From Dehalococcoidales bacterium (lineage in GTDB: Bacteria > Chloroflexota > Dehalococcoidia > Dehalococcoidales > RBG-16-60-22): DNA of 60,198 nucleotides. The DNA lies in NCBI GenBank assembly GCA_016926115.1, contig JAFGPF010000060.1, forward strand, positions 1 to 60,198, given 5' to 3'. Both the position numbers and the translations under genes were made by a program. Numbering within the stretch: the first letter of the stretch is position 1; each line of letters starts with the position of its first letter. Below the pieces are notes generated by a model, which saw only the letters and a list, made by a program, of their open reading frames with translations, did not search any database and was not told the origin of the DNA. This document shows positions 28,119 through 36,966 of this stretch, piece after piece.

Positions 28119-29516
28119 ATGAGTACGCCCGATAAGTCCGCGGCAGTTGAAAAGTTGTCTGCCAACGTGGTTGAAACCCGCTTTGAGAACTTCGATGCGG
28201 AAACTCTGGAAAAGACCAAGTACCGCATTATAGATACCGTGGGCTGCCTGATAGGCGGCTCCGGGGACGTCGGCAACCAGGAACTCGTTGAGCTTCTGCG
28301 TAATGAGGGAGGCAAGGAAGAAGCCACTATACTCATTCACGGGGGCAGGGTGCCCGCCGCCAATGCCGCCCTGGTCAACAGTGTCATGGCGCGTTCTTTC
28401 GACTTCGAACCGGTGAGTCCCCTGATGGACGGCGTCAATACGCCGGCGCATGTCAGCGGGACCACCGTGCCCACTGCCATCAGCCTGAGCGAGGCAGCCA
28501 ATGTCTCCGGCAAAGATATGATTACGGCGTTACTCGTCGGGGATGATATCGCGGCCCGTATTCTCGCCGCCTCCGGGTTCGGCTTCACGCTGGGCTGGGA
28601 CGGCACCGGCACGGTCAACGCCTTCGGGGCTACCGCCATCGCCGGACGGCTGCTGGGACTGGACAAGCTCCAGATGAGGAACGCCTTCGGCATCGTCCTC
28701 AACCAGATAGGCAGCACATTCCAGATAATCTGGGACGGCACGGTCGCCTTCAAGCTGCCGCAGGGTCTGTCGGCACGGGCGGGCATTTTCTCCGCGCAGC
28801 TTGCCAGAGCCGGCTGGACGGGACCCAGGGACGCGCTGTTCAGCAAGTTCGGCTACTACAAGATGTTCACCGAGGGATGCCAGAAACCGGAATACCTGAC
28901 ACGTGACCTGGGGACGGTATATTTCGCCGACGGCACTATCAAGCCCTATTCCTGCTGCCGCATCACCCACGCCGCCATCGAGTGCTCCCTGTCGATTATG
29001 AAGAAACACAATATAAAAGCGGACGATGTAAAGTCCGTCAACCTAGAACTCGCCCAGGGAAGCATCGACCATAAATGTGGTGAACCGTTTGTCATCGGGG
29101 AATTTCCGCACGGCAACGCCGCTTTCAGCTACCCGTACGCGGTGGGGACGGCTTTCGTTCACGGGAGCGTCAAGCCGGAGCATTTCACCGAGGATGCGAT
29201 ACGCGACCCGCGTACGGCAATATTTATGCAGAAGATTAAACTCACGCCCAGCGCCTACGTGAGGTTCGAAGCCGCCAAGGTCACGGTGACCCACAATGAC
29301 GGACGGCAGTTCACCGAGTCCTGCGACCCCGCCAAGGGCGACCCGCGGGTCAACCCGATGTCTAAAGACGAGATAATCGCCAAATACTGGACCAACGTGG
29401 ATTTCTGCGGCAGGATTTCCAGGGAGAAGGCGACAGAACTGCTCCAGACGCTGCAGAACCTGGAAAAACTGGACAACATCAGGCAACTGATACCGCTGCT
29501 GGTTGCTGAATATTAG
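28119..29516 (+). CDS. MmgE/PrpD family dehydratase-like protein
   Basis: A 465-aa member of the 2-methylcitrate dehydratase/itaconate decarboxylase superfamily. Visible signatures are RIIDTVGCLIGGSGD, ARSFDFEP (family D/F motif), GDDIAARILAASGFGF, and FAATAI-type FGATAIAGRLLGLDKLQMRNAFGI. KPYSCCRITHAAIECSL takes the place of the usual KxYPxC(G/R)xTH motif with its catalytic His. It may dehydrate or isomerise a hydroxy-acid produced by the upstream enolase-superfamily enzyme; this is inference. ATG 28119 follows CGGAGG. Its 3' end overlaps the convergent VOC gene by 4 bp. Confidence 0.85.
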   Translation: MSTPDKSAAVEKLSANVVETRFENFDAETLEKTKYRIIDTVGCLIGGSGDVGNQELVELLRNEGGKEEATILIHGGRVPAANAALVNSVMARSFDFEPVSPLMDGVNTPAHVSGTTVPTAISLSEAANVSGKDMITALLVGDDIAARILAASGFGFTLGWDGTGTVNAFGATAIAGRLLGLDKLQMRNAFGIVLNQIGSTFQIIWDGTVAFKLPQGLSARAGIFSAQLARAGWTGPRDALFSKFGYYKMFTEGCQKPEYLTRDLGTVYFADGTIKPYSCCRITHAAIECSLSIMKKHNIKADDVKSVNLELAQGSIDHKCGEPFVIGEFPHGNAAFSYPYAVGTAFVHGSVKPEHFTEDAIRDPRTAIFMQKIKLTPSAYVRFEAAKVTVTHNDGRQFTESCDPAKGDPRVNPMSKDEIIAKYWTNVDFCGRISREKATELLQTLQNLEKLDNIRQLIPLLVAEY

Positions 29517-29908
29517 CCCCGCTGCACCAGTTCGATAAGCACGTTTTCCGCGGCATCCGGGTGAATAAAGGCTATCCTCGCGCCGGACAGTTCCATCGGC
29601 TCCTCGTTTTGCAGCTTTCTGCCCTGTGCCTTCAGTGTCTTCAGTTCGCCTACGATATCATCGGTGAGGAACGATACGTGGTGCAGCCCTCCGCCCCGCT
29701 CCTCCAGGAACCTCTGGAAACTCCCCTCCTTGAGAGGCTGGAACAGCTCTACCCTGATATCCCCGGCGGCTACCATGATGGTGGTGAACTCGCCGCCGGG
29801 TCCCTCCAGTCTTTCCACTTCCTCGAAGCCGAACATGTCGGCATACAGCTTCGCCGTTTTCTCTACGTCTTTAACCACGACGGCAATATGGTCGATTTTA
29901 TTTACCAT
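29513..29908 (-). CDS. VOC-family protein, methylmalonyl-CoA epimerase-like
   Basis: A 131-aa glyoxalase-fold protein. KIDHIAVVVKDVEKTAKLYADMFGF and IRVELFQPL form the first beta-alpha module; GGGLHHVSFLTDDI and NVLIELVQ the second. The metal ligands expected for methylmalonyl-CoA epimerases (His in DHIAV, His in LHHVS, Glu in IELVQ) are in place. It may epimerise a 2-methyl branched acyl-CoA or act on another CoA ester from the adjacent minus-strand operon; exact substrate uncertain. GGAGG lies just upstream of the ATG. Confidence 0.8.
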   Translation of the reverse strand: MVNKIDHIAVVVKDVEKTAKLYADMFGFEEVERLEGPGGEFTTIMVAAGDIRVELFQPLKEGSFQRFLEERGGGLHHVSFLTDDIVGELKTLKAQGRKLQNEEPMELSGARIAFIHPDAAENVLIELVQRG

Positions 29909-29939
29909 GGCTCCTCCTTCATAATTAAGATAACCCGCC

Positions 29940-30004
29940 CCCTGTGTCCCCCTCCCTTCTGTTTAAAGGAGGGGGAATAACTGAAAGAGGGGCGAAGCCC
30001 CTCT
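29940..30004 (-). terminator. Hairpins downstream of the SDR gene, with interspersed repeat
   Basis: AGAGGGGC (29986-29993) and GCCCCTCT (29997-30004) form a perfect 8-bp stem with loop GAA, followed on the minus strand by a short TTTC. Next to it, a C/T-rich palindrome (CCCCCTCC...GGAGGGGG, ~29949-29975) belongs to the family seen at 5525-5710. Together they could end the minus-strand CoA-ester operon. Confidence 0.5.
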
Positions 30005-30022
30005 TATACACCACTTGCGATA

Positions 30023-30961
30023 TTAAAACGGGAAAAATGGAGGAATTTCGCGGGTTTTATCCTTGGTCAGCGTCTGCGGCATAGCTTCGGCGAGTTCTTC
30101 CGGCTTCCAGCGTCCCTCTTTGGCGAGGACCTGTTCCACCGGCGGAGGGTCGGTATAGATGCCGATATGCCCGTGCCAGACCTCGAAGATACAGCCATTG
30201 ACGTTGTCCGCCTTTTCGCTGGCGAGATAGACCACCAGGTTGGCGACGTCCTCGGGGAGATTGACCTCCAGCATCCGCTGTATCCGTTTATCCGCTTCCT
30301 CCTGCCCGAAGACCTTGCCCCAGGCTTCCCGGAGTCCTTTTTTTTCTACGAGCTCCCGGATACCCCGCGTACCTGCCACCGGTCTGATGGCGTTGCAGGT
30401 CACGCCGTACCTGCCCATGTCCCTCGCCACCGTGCGCGTCAGGCCCACGATGCCCTCCTTGGCGGAGGAATAGCTGACCTGCCCCATGTTACCCAGTCCG
30501 GAGTGGGAGGACGTATTGATAATCCTGCCGTAGCCCTGCTTCCGCATGACGCGGCAGGCGGCGCGCGTGCAGTAGAAAGTGCCGTAGAGATTGACCTTGA
30601 TAATCGGGTCCCATTCCTCGTCGGCGACGTTGTATACCATGCGGTCGATGGTAAAACCGGCGTTGTTCACCAGCACGTCGATTCTCCCGAAGCTGTCCAC
30701 CGCGGTCTTAATGATATTTTCCGCTCCCTCTACGGTCGCTACGCTGGCGAAACAGGCAACGGCTTCCCCCCCGGCCTGCTTTATCTCCGCGACTACTTCG
30801 TCGGCGGGGACACTTGAGGAACCGATACCGTCGATAGCCGCGCCCAGGTCATTGATAACAACCTTCGCCCCCTGCGCCGCCAGGCCCATAGCCTCAGCAC
30901 GCCCCAGCCCCTTGCCGGCTCCGGTAACCACGGCTACCCTTCCTTTTAATAAATCGCCCAT
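30023..30961 (-). CDS. SDR oxidoreductase, MFE-2-like 3-hydroxyacyl-CoA dehydrogenase type
   Basis: A 312-aa short-chain dehydrogenase. VVTGAGKGLGRAEAMGLAAQ binds NAD(P); VLVNNAGF, the catalytic Ser in NTSSHSGLGNMG and the YSSAK catalytic pair follow. KVVINDLGAAIDGIGSSS after strand beta-2 is the insertion typical of the dehydrogenase unit of peroxisomal multifunctional enzyme 2, which oxidises (3R)-hydroxyacyl-CoA. A ~50-aa C-terminal extension is present. Last-but-one gene of a minus-strand set with CoA-transferase and thiolase, fitting a beta-oxidation-like step. Confidence 0.85.
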   Translation of the reverse strand: MGDLLKGRVAVVTGAGKGLGRAEAMGLAAQGAKVVINDLGAAIDGIGSSSVPADEVVAEIKQAGGEAVACFASVATVEGAENIIKTAVDSFGRIDVLVNNAGFTIDRMVYNVADEEWDPIIKVNLYGTFYCTRAACRVMRKQGYGRIINTSSHSGLGNMGQVSYSSAKEGIVGLTRTVARDMGRYGVTCNAIRPVAGTRGIRELVEKKGLREAWGKVFGQEEADKRIQRMLEVNLPEDVANLVVYLASEKADNVNGCIFEVWHGHIGIYTDPPPVEQVLAKEGRWKPEELAEAMPQTLTKDKTREIPPFFPF

Positions 30962-30999
30962 CTATATCTCCTGTACTATTATATCTTTTTCACCGCTCG

Positions 31000-31061
31000 T
31001 GGTGAGCCCGTCGAACCACACTTTAGTAAGCTCATCCTTCGACAGGATCAGGATGAGCGGA
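31000..31061 (+). repeat. Interspersed palindromic repeat (CATCCTTCGACAGG type)
   Basis: GCTCATCCT (31030-31038) and AGGATGAGC (31050-31058) are perfect inverted arms, preceded by GGTGAGCCCGTCGAACCA. It resembles a repeat class widespread in environmental bacterial genomes. No T-run follows. Confidence 0.6.
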
Positions 31062-31069
31062 TTGTTTCA

Positions 31070-32284
31070 TCAACTTATAACCCCTTTGTCCTTGAAAGCG
31101 GTCACGTCGTCCCAGCTGTAGCCCAGAGTCTCGGTGAGGACTTCCTCGGTGTGCTGGCTGAACTCCGGTGCTGTATTACGCATGGTGGGCGGGGTCTCGC
31201 TGAACTGCCACGGCGGCATGATAACCTTGAGCTTCTTCCCCGCCGGGTGGTCGATTTCTCTAAAATACCCGTCCGCCCAGGGGGTGGGGTCGTTGGCGAC
31301 GTCCGCTGGAGTCTTGACCACCGTCCAGATGATGTTACGCCCCTTGAACCGCTCCACCCACTCGTCCCTCGTTTTCGACTTGAAAATCTTATCCAGGACC
31401 GGTATCAGTTCCAGGTTGTTTTCCATACGCTTTTCGTGGGTACAGAACTTCGGGTCGTTCTCCAGGTCGCAGATATCGAGCGCCTGGCACACGTCCGACC
31501 AGTACCGGTCTCCCTGGATACAGGCAAGCTGAATCCAGTTGCCGTCGGCACACTCGTAGCTGTTGAAGATGGGATTACTCTGGCACGTTCGTGATACGCG
31601 GGGATAGTCCAGTCCCGTCGCCAGAACCGAAGAAAGGACGATACCCATCGACCATATCCCCCCGCCGATGAGGGAGACGCAGACTTCCTGGCCTTCGCCG
31701 GTACGCTCGCGGTGGAAGAGCGCCATCATGATGGCGCAGGCGGCGTACATGCCGGTGGTGTTGTCCCCGAAGCCGGGGAGCTGGAAGGGTAACGGAGTTC
31801 CCGGCTCACCGAGCGCCGCCATGACCCCGCTCCGCGCCCAGTACCCGACGAAGTCGTAAGCGCCGACGTCCTTCTCCGGCCCGTGCAGCCCGTATCCGGA
31901 TAGGTGGGTGTAGATGATACGGGGGTTGATTTTTGAGATATCCTTGTATTCCAGCCCGAGGCTTTTCAGGGCGTGCGGGCGGAAATTGCAGACAAACACG
32001 TCCGATTTTTCCACCAGTTTGTAGAGGATTTCCTGCCCCTCTTTCTGTTTCAGGTCCAGGGTGATGCCCTTTTTATTGAAGTTATAGAACTCGAAGACGT
32101 AATTGATATCATAAACGGGAACGTTGCCGCTTACTTTTATAATACCGCGGGTCTGGTCGCCGGCGCCGGTACGCTCCACCTTAATGACCTCCGCGCCCAT
32201 ATCCGCGAGGATACGGCAGCATACAGGGGCCAGCCCCGCCTCGCTGACGTCCAGTACTCTTATACCTTCCAGAGCCATTTTCAT
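31070..32284 (-). CDS. Family III CoA-transferase (CaiB/BaiF type)
   Basis: A 404-aa enzyme that moves CoA between carboxylic acids through an aspartyl-CoA thioester intermediate. Typical elements: GIRVLDVSEAGLAPVCCRIL, DMGAEVIKVER, GITLDLKQKEGQEILYKLV, DVFVCNFRP, HLSGYG and then GAYDFVGYWARSG with the probable catalytic Asp near residue 145. It most likely activates an acid as its CoA ester for the thiolase/SDR steps encoded alongside. GGAGG lies 10 nt before the ATG. Confidence 0.9.
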   Translation of the reverse strand: MKMALEGIRVLDVSEAGLAPVCCRILADMGAEVIKVERTGAGDQTRGIIKVSGNVPVYDINYVFEFYNFNKKGITLDLKQKEGQEILYKLVEKSDVFVCNFRPHALKSLGLEYKDISKINPRIIYTHLSGYGLHGPEKDVGAYDFVGYWARSGVMAALGEPGTPLPFQLPGFGDNTTGMYAACAIMMALFHRERTGEGQEVCVSLIGGGIWSMGIVLSSVLATGLDYPRVSRTCQSNPIFNSYECADGNWIQLACIQGDRYWSDVCQALDICDLENDPKFCTHEKRMENNLELIPVLDKIFKSKTRDEWVERFKGRNIIWTVVKTPADVANDPTPWADGYFREIDHPAGKKLKVIMPPWQFSETPPTMRNTAPEFSQHTEEVLTETLGYSWDDVTAFKDKGVIS

Positions 32285-32308
32285 TTCAGGAATACCTCCT
32301 CAAGCTCG

Positions 32309-33499
32309 TTACTTCTCGTTGCCGACGATAAAACAGCTGCAAATGCCCGTGCCGGCGTTGCCGCCGAGGTTGTGGGTCAGACCCAGTCGCGGATTTTTCA
32401 CCTGCCGGGGACCCGCCTTGCCCTGCAACTGCTTGTAGACCTCGTACATCATGCGCAGGCCGCTGGCGCCCAGGGGGTGTCCGAAGCACTTGAGGCCGCC
32501 GTCGGTATTGACCGGCAGTTCGCCCTCCAGGGTGAATGCCCCGGCTTCGATGTCCTCCCGCGCCCTTCCCCGCGGACTGAACCCCAGGTCTTCGTAGACA
32601 ATCATCTCGTGGATGCTGAAGCAGTCGTGCACCTCGGCGCAGCTTATCTCTTTACGCGGGTCTTTGACACCGGCTTCCTCGTAAGCCCGACGGGAGCCCA
32701 GCATATTTTCCTCGATGTGGACGAAGTCGTAGTCCGTCAGCATGGCACCCTGCCGCGCGCCCACGTTCACCTGCAGCGACTTTATATAAATGGGGTCGTC
32801 CCGGAACTTCTTTGCCATGTCGGCGCGGGTAACGACCGCCACCGAGGCGCCGTCGCTGACGCCGCAGCAGTCGAACAGTCCCAGCGGCCAGGCGATGATG
32901 GGGGCATTGACCACCTGCTCGATGGTCAGTTCGTTCTGGAAGTGCGCCTTGGGGTTCAGGCTGCCGTTGTGGTGGTTTTTCACGGCAATCTGCGCCAGCA
33001 GCCGCTTACCCTCCTCGGGCTTGATATTATAGTCGTGAAAATAGCGCGTAGCCAGGTAGGCAAACGACGCCGGGGCACTGTAGCCGGGGCCGATGCCCGA
33101 ACTGCCGTCCTGATTGTCCCCCACGACGCTGGGTCCCTTGACGCCGGTCGCCCCGGAATCCTTGAGCTTTTCAACTCCCACGGCAAGAGCGATGTCGCAG
33201 ACACCAGCCGCTACGGCATAACTCGCTCCGCGCAGCGCCTCCGAGCCGGTGGCGCACATGTTCTCCACCCGGGTCATGGGGATATACTGAAGTTGCAAAG
33301 GCGAAAGCGTGATAGCGCTCAAGCCGGAAAAAACGGTGCCTATCCACGCCGCCTGGACATCCTTGGGTCCGATGCCTGCGTCCTCGAAAGCCTCGTAGGC
33401 GGCTTCCACGACGAGGTCCTCCACCCCCTTGTCCCACCTCTCCCCGAACTTCGTGCATCCCATCCCCACGATGGCTACCTTATCTTTGATTCCATCCAT
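32309..33499 (-). CDS. Thiolase, SCP-x / acetyl-CoA acetyltransferase-like
   Basis: A 396-aa thiolase-superfamily protein of the non-decarboxylating SCP-x type. The nucleophilic Cys is in VENMCATGSEALRGASYAV; EVHDCFSIHEMI and GGLKCFGHPLGASGLRM supply the remaining active-site His/Cys. In bacteria and archaea such thiolases often need a DUF35 partner; a DUF35 domain is fused to the next upstream gene. Reaction: thiolytic cleavage or condensation of a 3-ketoacyl-CoA, possibly of a branched or cyclic substrate. Confidence 0.88.
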   Translation of the reverse strand: MDGIKDKVAIVGMGCTKFGERWDKGVEDLVVEAAYEAFEDAGIGPKDVQAAWIGTVFSGLSAITLSPLQLQYIPMTRVENMCATGSEALRGASYAVAAGVCDIALAVGVEKLKDSGATGVKGPSVVGDNQDGSSGIGPGYSAPASFAYLATRYFHDYNIKPEEGKRLLAQIAVKNHHNGSLNPKAHFQNELTIEQVVNAPIIAWPLGLFDCCGVSDGASVAVVTRADMAKKFRDDPIYIKSLQVNVGARQGAMLTDYDFVHIEENMLGSRRAYEEAGVKDPRKEISCAEVHDCFSIHEMIVYEDLGFSPRGRAREDIEAGAFTLEGELPVNTDGGLKCFGHPLGASGLRMMYEVYKQLQGKAGPRQVKNPRLGLTHNLGGNAGTGICSCFIVGNEK

Positions 33500-33518
33500 A
33501 TATCAGCCTCCCAGATTA

Positions 33519-33627
33519 TGTCGTCATTGCGAGCCCTCCCGACCATGGTCGGGAGGCGCGGCAATCCCCAAGGTTGCCTTAGACGATGATAGAGATTGCC
33601 ACGTCGCTACGCTCCCTTAGAATAACA
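33519..33627 (+). repeat. Interspersed repeat (GTCATTGCGAG type) with perfect palindrome
   Basis: A 22-bp perfect palindrome centred on CCATGG (33535-33556) lies within GTCATTGCGAGC...GGCAATCCCC...GAGATTGCCACGTCGC, a repeat type common in environmental genomes. It fills the gap between the HMG-CoA-synthase-like gene and the thiolase gene. Confidence 0.65.
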
Positions 33628-33636
33628 GGAACCTAG

Positions 33637-35058
33637 TTAATCAAGCGGTTTGGCCTTCCAGAAATAGTTATGAATGCCGCGGCTTTCAAACATCTTCCGG
33701 TAGGTCATTTCCAGTTTCATGCCGACGGCAACATTGTCCGGGTCACAGTCCGTCAGTTCGCAAATCAGCCTGCCGCCGCCCTCGAAATCGATTACCCCGT
33801 TAACACCGGGGGGATTCAAGGTGGGCATAAGCCGGTCGATGGCATAGCTGAAGAGCGTCGCCTGCTTATCGGAAAATTTATAAGGCTCGAACTGATCCTT
33901 TGCCTGGCAGTTGGCGCACACGCGCGTGGTCTGCCCTATCTGGGAAATCTGGGGGGTGCCGCACTTCTGGCACTTCGCCCCGTAGAGGGCGGCGATTGCC
34001 CGGCGTTCCCGCCAGCGTCCCGGTAGCGAGAGCGGCGGGCGGTCCGGCAGCGTGGAAGCCTCCACGGGAACGAGGTTGCGCCAGGTGGCGTACTGCCCGT
34101 AGCTGACGGCCATTTTCCCCGCCAGCTTATCGGAAACGAGCGGTTTATTTTGAATCTTCATGATTTCATCGGTGACGCGCAGGACGAAGGCATCGCAACC
34201 GTCCCCGTAGCCCGCGAGCAATATCTTGTCCCCCGGTTTCGCCTTTTCCAGGGCCGCCGCCAGCATTAAAAATACCGCCGCCGTACCCGTATTGCCGATT
34301 TTATCGTACAACGGCTCCTGCACCTGCGTTTTATCGAACTTCATGCGCCGGGCCAGACCGGCGTGCTGGCGCGCGTCCGAGGCGTAGTAGACAATCTTGC
34401 TAAAATCCGAGAGTGTAAGGTTATATTTCTTTGCGATTCCTGAAATAACCGACTGTAAAATCGGGAAATAGCCCGCCTCGTCGATGAAGCGCTGCTCCGC
34501 CGCCCGTACGAAACGATCGTCCTCCTCCCGCCAGAAATCGGTAAAATCGCTGTAAATCGAGTAGCTGCCTTCGACTTCCGCAATTACATTCTTCGAGCCT
34601 GTCATCAACGCCGCCGCGCCGTCGCCCAGCGCCTGCTCCAGCGCGCCCTTGGCGGCGCTCTGCCGGCAGTCGGCGGCGGTCACGATTACGTTCTCCGCCG
34701 AACCTGCCTGCACGGAATCGATTGCCGCCTTTAGGGCGACGGTAGAAGCCCGCAGGGAATTCGTAAAATCGGCGGTACGGCACTCGTCGGTAAGGTCCGC
34801 CGCCGCCGCCACGATAGCCGCAGACTGCTTTTCCTTATACAACGCGGTGGTGGTCGCCAGCGAAAGCCCGTCCGCCTTTGCCCCTCCCCTCCTCAGGCAG
34901 GCCAGGGTAGCCGCCACCGCCATGGTGACGGTATCCTCGTCGTAGCCCGCCACGGCTTTAGTTCCACCCGTATTCCTGCCCGACCATATCCGGGCTATTT
35001 CCTCGCGGTCCAGCCTGTAATCAGGCAGATATACACCTATCGACGTAATACCGACCAT
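33637..35058 (-). CDS. HMG-CoA synthase-like (ketosynthase III fold) protein fused to a DUF35 domain
   Basis: About 473 aa. Residues 1-~330 follow the HMG-CoA synthase/KAS III pattern: VGITSIGVYLPDYRLDR, a CRTADFTNSLRAST nucleophile region, GDGAAALMTG and a late GNTGTAAVFLML. The C-terminal ~115 aa form a DUF35 unit: rubredoxin-like zinc ribbon CQKCGTPQISQ...VCANCQAKD, then an OB-fold. In archaea HMGS, thiolase and DUF35 are separate proteins of one channeling complex; here two are joined and the thiolase gene is next door. The ATG at 35058 has AAAGGA 10 nt upstream; GTG 35064 is also possible. Confidence 0.85.
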   Translation of the reverse strand: MVGITSIGVYLPDYRLDREEIARIWSGRNTGGTKAVAGYDEDTVTMAVAATLACLRRGGAKADGLSLATTTALYKEKQSAAIVAAAADLTDECRTADFTNSLRASTVALKAAIDSVQAGSAENVIVTAADCRQSAAKGALEQALGDGAAALMTGSKNVIAEVEGSYSIYSDFTDFWREEDDRFVRAAEQRFIDEAGYFPILQSVISGIAKKYNLTLSDFSKIVYYASDARQHAGLARRMKFDKTQVQEPLYDKIGNTGTAAVFLMLAAALEKAKPGDKILLAGYGDGCDAFVLRVTDEIMKIQNKPLVSDKLAGKMAVSYGQYATWRNLVPVEASTLPDRPPLSLPGRWRERRAIAALYGAKCQKCGTPQISQIGQTTRVCANCQAKDQFEPYKFSDKQATLFSYAIDRLMPTLNPPGVNGVIDFEGGGRLICELTDCDPDNVAVGMKLEMTYRKMFESRGIHNYFWKAKPLD

Positions 35059-35169
35059 CTCCACGTTTTCCTTTCTATATCAGCTTTTTCTCCGCCACGG
35101 AACAGACGGGCAGGCAGAAGCAGCACCGGCAATCCTGCCGCGAACTGACTGATAAAAATGACGTGATTT

Positions 35170-35934
35170 TTAGGTTATGGTGAAACCACCATCGACGGGC
35201 ATGGTGATGCCGGTGATATAAGAAGCCCGGTCCGAGCACAGCCATACTGCCGCCTCGGCGACCTCTGCCGGCTTGGCATCTCTACCCAGGGGCATCATCT
35301 CCTTAACGGCTTCCGCCATGCCTGGCTGTACCGCCAGCAGACGATTATAGAAACCGGTGCCCGCCATGCCCGCCGGGCAAATGGCATTGACCCGTATGCC
35401 CGCTTTGCCATAATCGCCGGCCGCCGAAAGCGTTAAACCGTTAACCCCCCACTTGCAGGCGGTATAGATTCCCTGCAGCGGCGCGCCGATAAGTCCGGCG
35501 ATGGACGAGGTATTGACAATAGCGCCGCCGCCGTGTTTCTCCATGTATCGTATCTCGTGCTTCAGACACAGCCAGATACCCTTGAGGTCGATGGCTATCA
35601 GGCGGTCGAACGTCTCCTCGGTGCCTTCTGTAAATGGTTCCGGGAGTTCTTCTACGCCGACGTTGTTGTGGGCGCAGTCGAGTCCGCCGTAAGTATCGAC
35701 GGTCTTTTTCACCAGCGCCTCGACATCCTTCTCTTTGGAAACATCGGTCTTCACGAAAATGGCCTCGCCGCCCGCCTTCTTGACCATGTCCACGGTTTTC
35801 TGACCATTCTCAACATCAATATCCGCCACGACTACTTTAGCGCCTTCCCTGGCAAATGCCAGCGCTGAAGCCTGTCCCAACCCCATCCCCGCACCGGTGA
35901 TAACTGCGACCTTTCCCTGGAGTATTCCCGCCAT
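35170..35934 (-). CDS. SDR family oxidoreductase
   Basis: A 254-aa classical short-chain dehydrogenase. VAVITGAGMGLGQASALAFA binds cofactor, VVVADIDVENG (Asp after beta-2) suggests NAD(H) preference, and HNNVGVEE replaces the usual NNAG. NTSSIAGLIGAP and YTACKWG give the catalytic Ser and Tyr-x3-Lys. ATG 35934 has AGGAGG 7 nt upstream; an in-frame upstream extension is not supported. First gene of the minus-strand CoA-ester set. Confidence 0.87.
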   Translation of the reverse strand: MAGILQGKVAVITGAGMGLGQASALAFAREGAKVVVADIDVENGQKTVDMVKKAGGEAIFVKTDVSKEKDVEALVKKTVDTYGGLDCAHNNVGVEELPEPFTEGTEETFDRLIAIDLKGIWLCLKHEIRYMEKHGGGAIVNTSSIAGLIGAPLQGIYTACKWGVNGLTLSAAGDYGKAGIRVNAICPAGMAGTGFYNRLLAVQPGMAEAVKEMMPLGRDAKPAEVAEAAVWLCSDRASYITGITMPVDGGFTIT

Positions 35935-36275
35935 ATGATTGCCTCCTGAAAAAAATGAAAATACCTTAATTATCTTATGCTTTAGGACTGATACTGTCAA
36001 ATTGAAGGCACCCGATTACACGGGAATTCATGGGAGAAGATAATAATACGCGGACCGCTCCGGGTGTCTAGGAGACTTCTTCTTCACTTCCCGGCGTAAA
36101 GAAGCCATTGCCGCCGCAAACGCCTTCACAATTGCGGTCTTTTATGGCGCGTGCGCCACGCAGTCGGATGTAATGCCAAGCGCCCCCGGCCTCACTACCA
36201 AAATTGCCCAGGTACTTCTGGAAATCGGCTTATATATCTAATTGTTTCGTTCAAACGAGAGTAAGACGCCTGACT
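35935..36275. other. 341-bp gap with a small unassigned open stretch
   Basis: No convincing gene. On the minus strand 36068-36229 is open for 53 codons, contains AIKDRNCEGVCGGNGFF and ends TPGSEEEVS before a stop, but has no start codon or ribosome site. It could be the 3' remnant of a lost gene. Confidence 0.3.
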
Positions 36276-36947
36276 CTACCCGATATACACGTCCACCTTC
36301 GCCGCGCCCGCCATCTGATTGAGGTCGTTGGTAAAGGTAGCCCAGTCCATGTCACTGCGGCGGTGGTACTGGTAATGCAGACTCACCTTGGCATCCAGGA
36401 CAGACATCGTCTCCAGTCGTAAGCCGCGCAGTCGCTCCTTGAGAAATGCGGAAAGCTTGCCTTCGATATCCGGGTAATTAGGCTGGTCCACGGATATCAT
36501 CAGGTGTCCCCGCCCGAACACGTTGAACTTATTACGGGTCAGCCAGTGTATCCCCAGGGCGATGAACACCAGGCCGAAGAGAATCCCGGTCACCAGGTAG
36601 TTCTCCGTTGCAGCGCCGATTGATGAAGCGATGAGCAGGAGGAGAAACCCGATTTCCGCCGGGTCTTTGACCGGGGTGCGGAACCGCACGAAGGACAGCG
36701 CGCCCAGCAAGCCTAGCGAAAGCGGTATGGATACCTGGATGCCCAGGAAGAGCGCCGTTATTGCCGGACCGCCGATGATAAACGTCCGGTGTACCCCCGC
36801 CCCGATGTGCCTGGAACCATAGAAAAGCTGGTACATCAGGTACGTTACGATGGAAGCCACCAGTGAAAAAAGGATGGCGATGACGGCTTCCCAGAGTCCC
36901 ACCGGCGATTGCATTCCTTCAATGAGTTGCCAGAGTTCGTCAAACAT
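36276..36947 (-). CDS. DUF4956 membrane protein
   Basis: A 223-aa protein with about four transmembrane helices in the first 140 residues (AVIAILFSLVASIVTYLMYQ; GGPAITALFLGIQ; LGLLGALSFVRFRTPVKDPAEIGFLLLLIA; TGILFGLVFIALGI) and a soluble C-terminal domain. The loop LSFVRFRTPVKDPAE is the DUF4956 hallmark. The family travels with VTC-domain and CotH genes, as here. Function unknown; a membrane component of an extracellular or polyphosphate-related assembly is inferred from context. Last gene of a four-gene minus-strand operon. Confidence 0.85.
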   Translation of the reverse strand: MFDELWQLIEGMQSPVGLWEAVIAILFSLVASIVTYLMYQLFYGSRHIGAGVHRTFIIGGPAITALFLGIQVSIPLSLGLLGALSFVRFRTPVKDPAEIGFLLLLIASSIGAATENYLVTGILFGLVFIALGIHWLTRNKFNVFGRGHLMISVDQPNYPDIEGKLSAFLKERLRGLRLETMSVLDAKVSLHYQYHRRSDMDWATFTNDLNQMAGAAKVDVYIG

Positions 36948-36966
36948 GCTATATCCTCCTTTTTAC

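Noticed and set aside
31973..33589. 538-codon plus-strand open frame opposite the CoA-transferase/thiolase genes
   Set aside because: It is an antisense shadow of two clear protein families in GC-rich DNA; it has no motif and no ribosome site.
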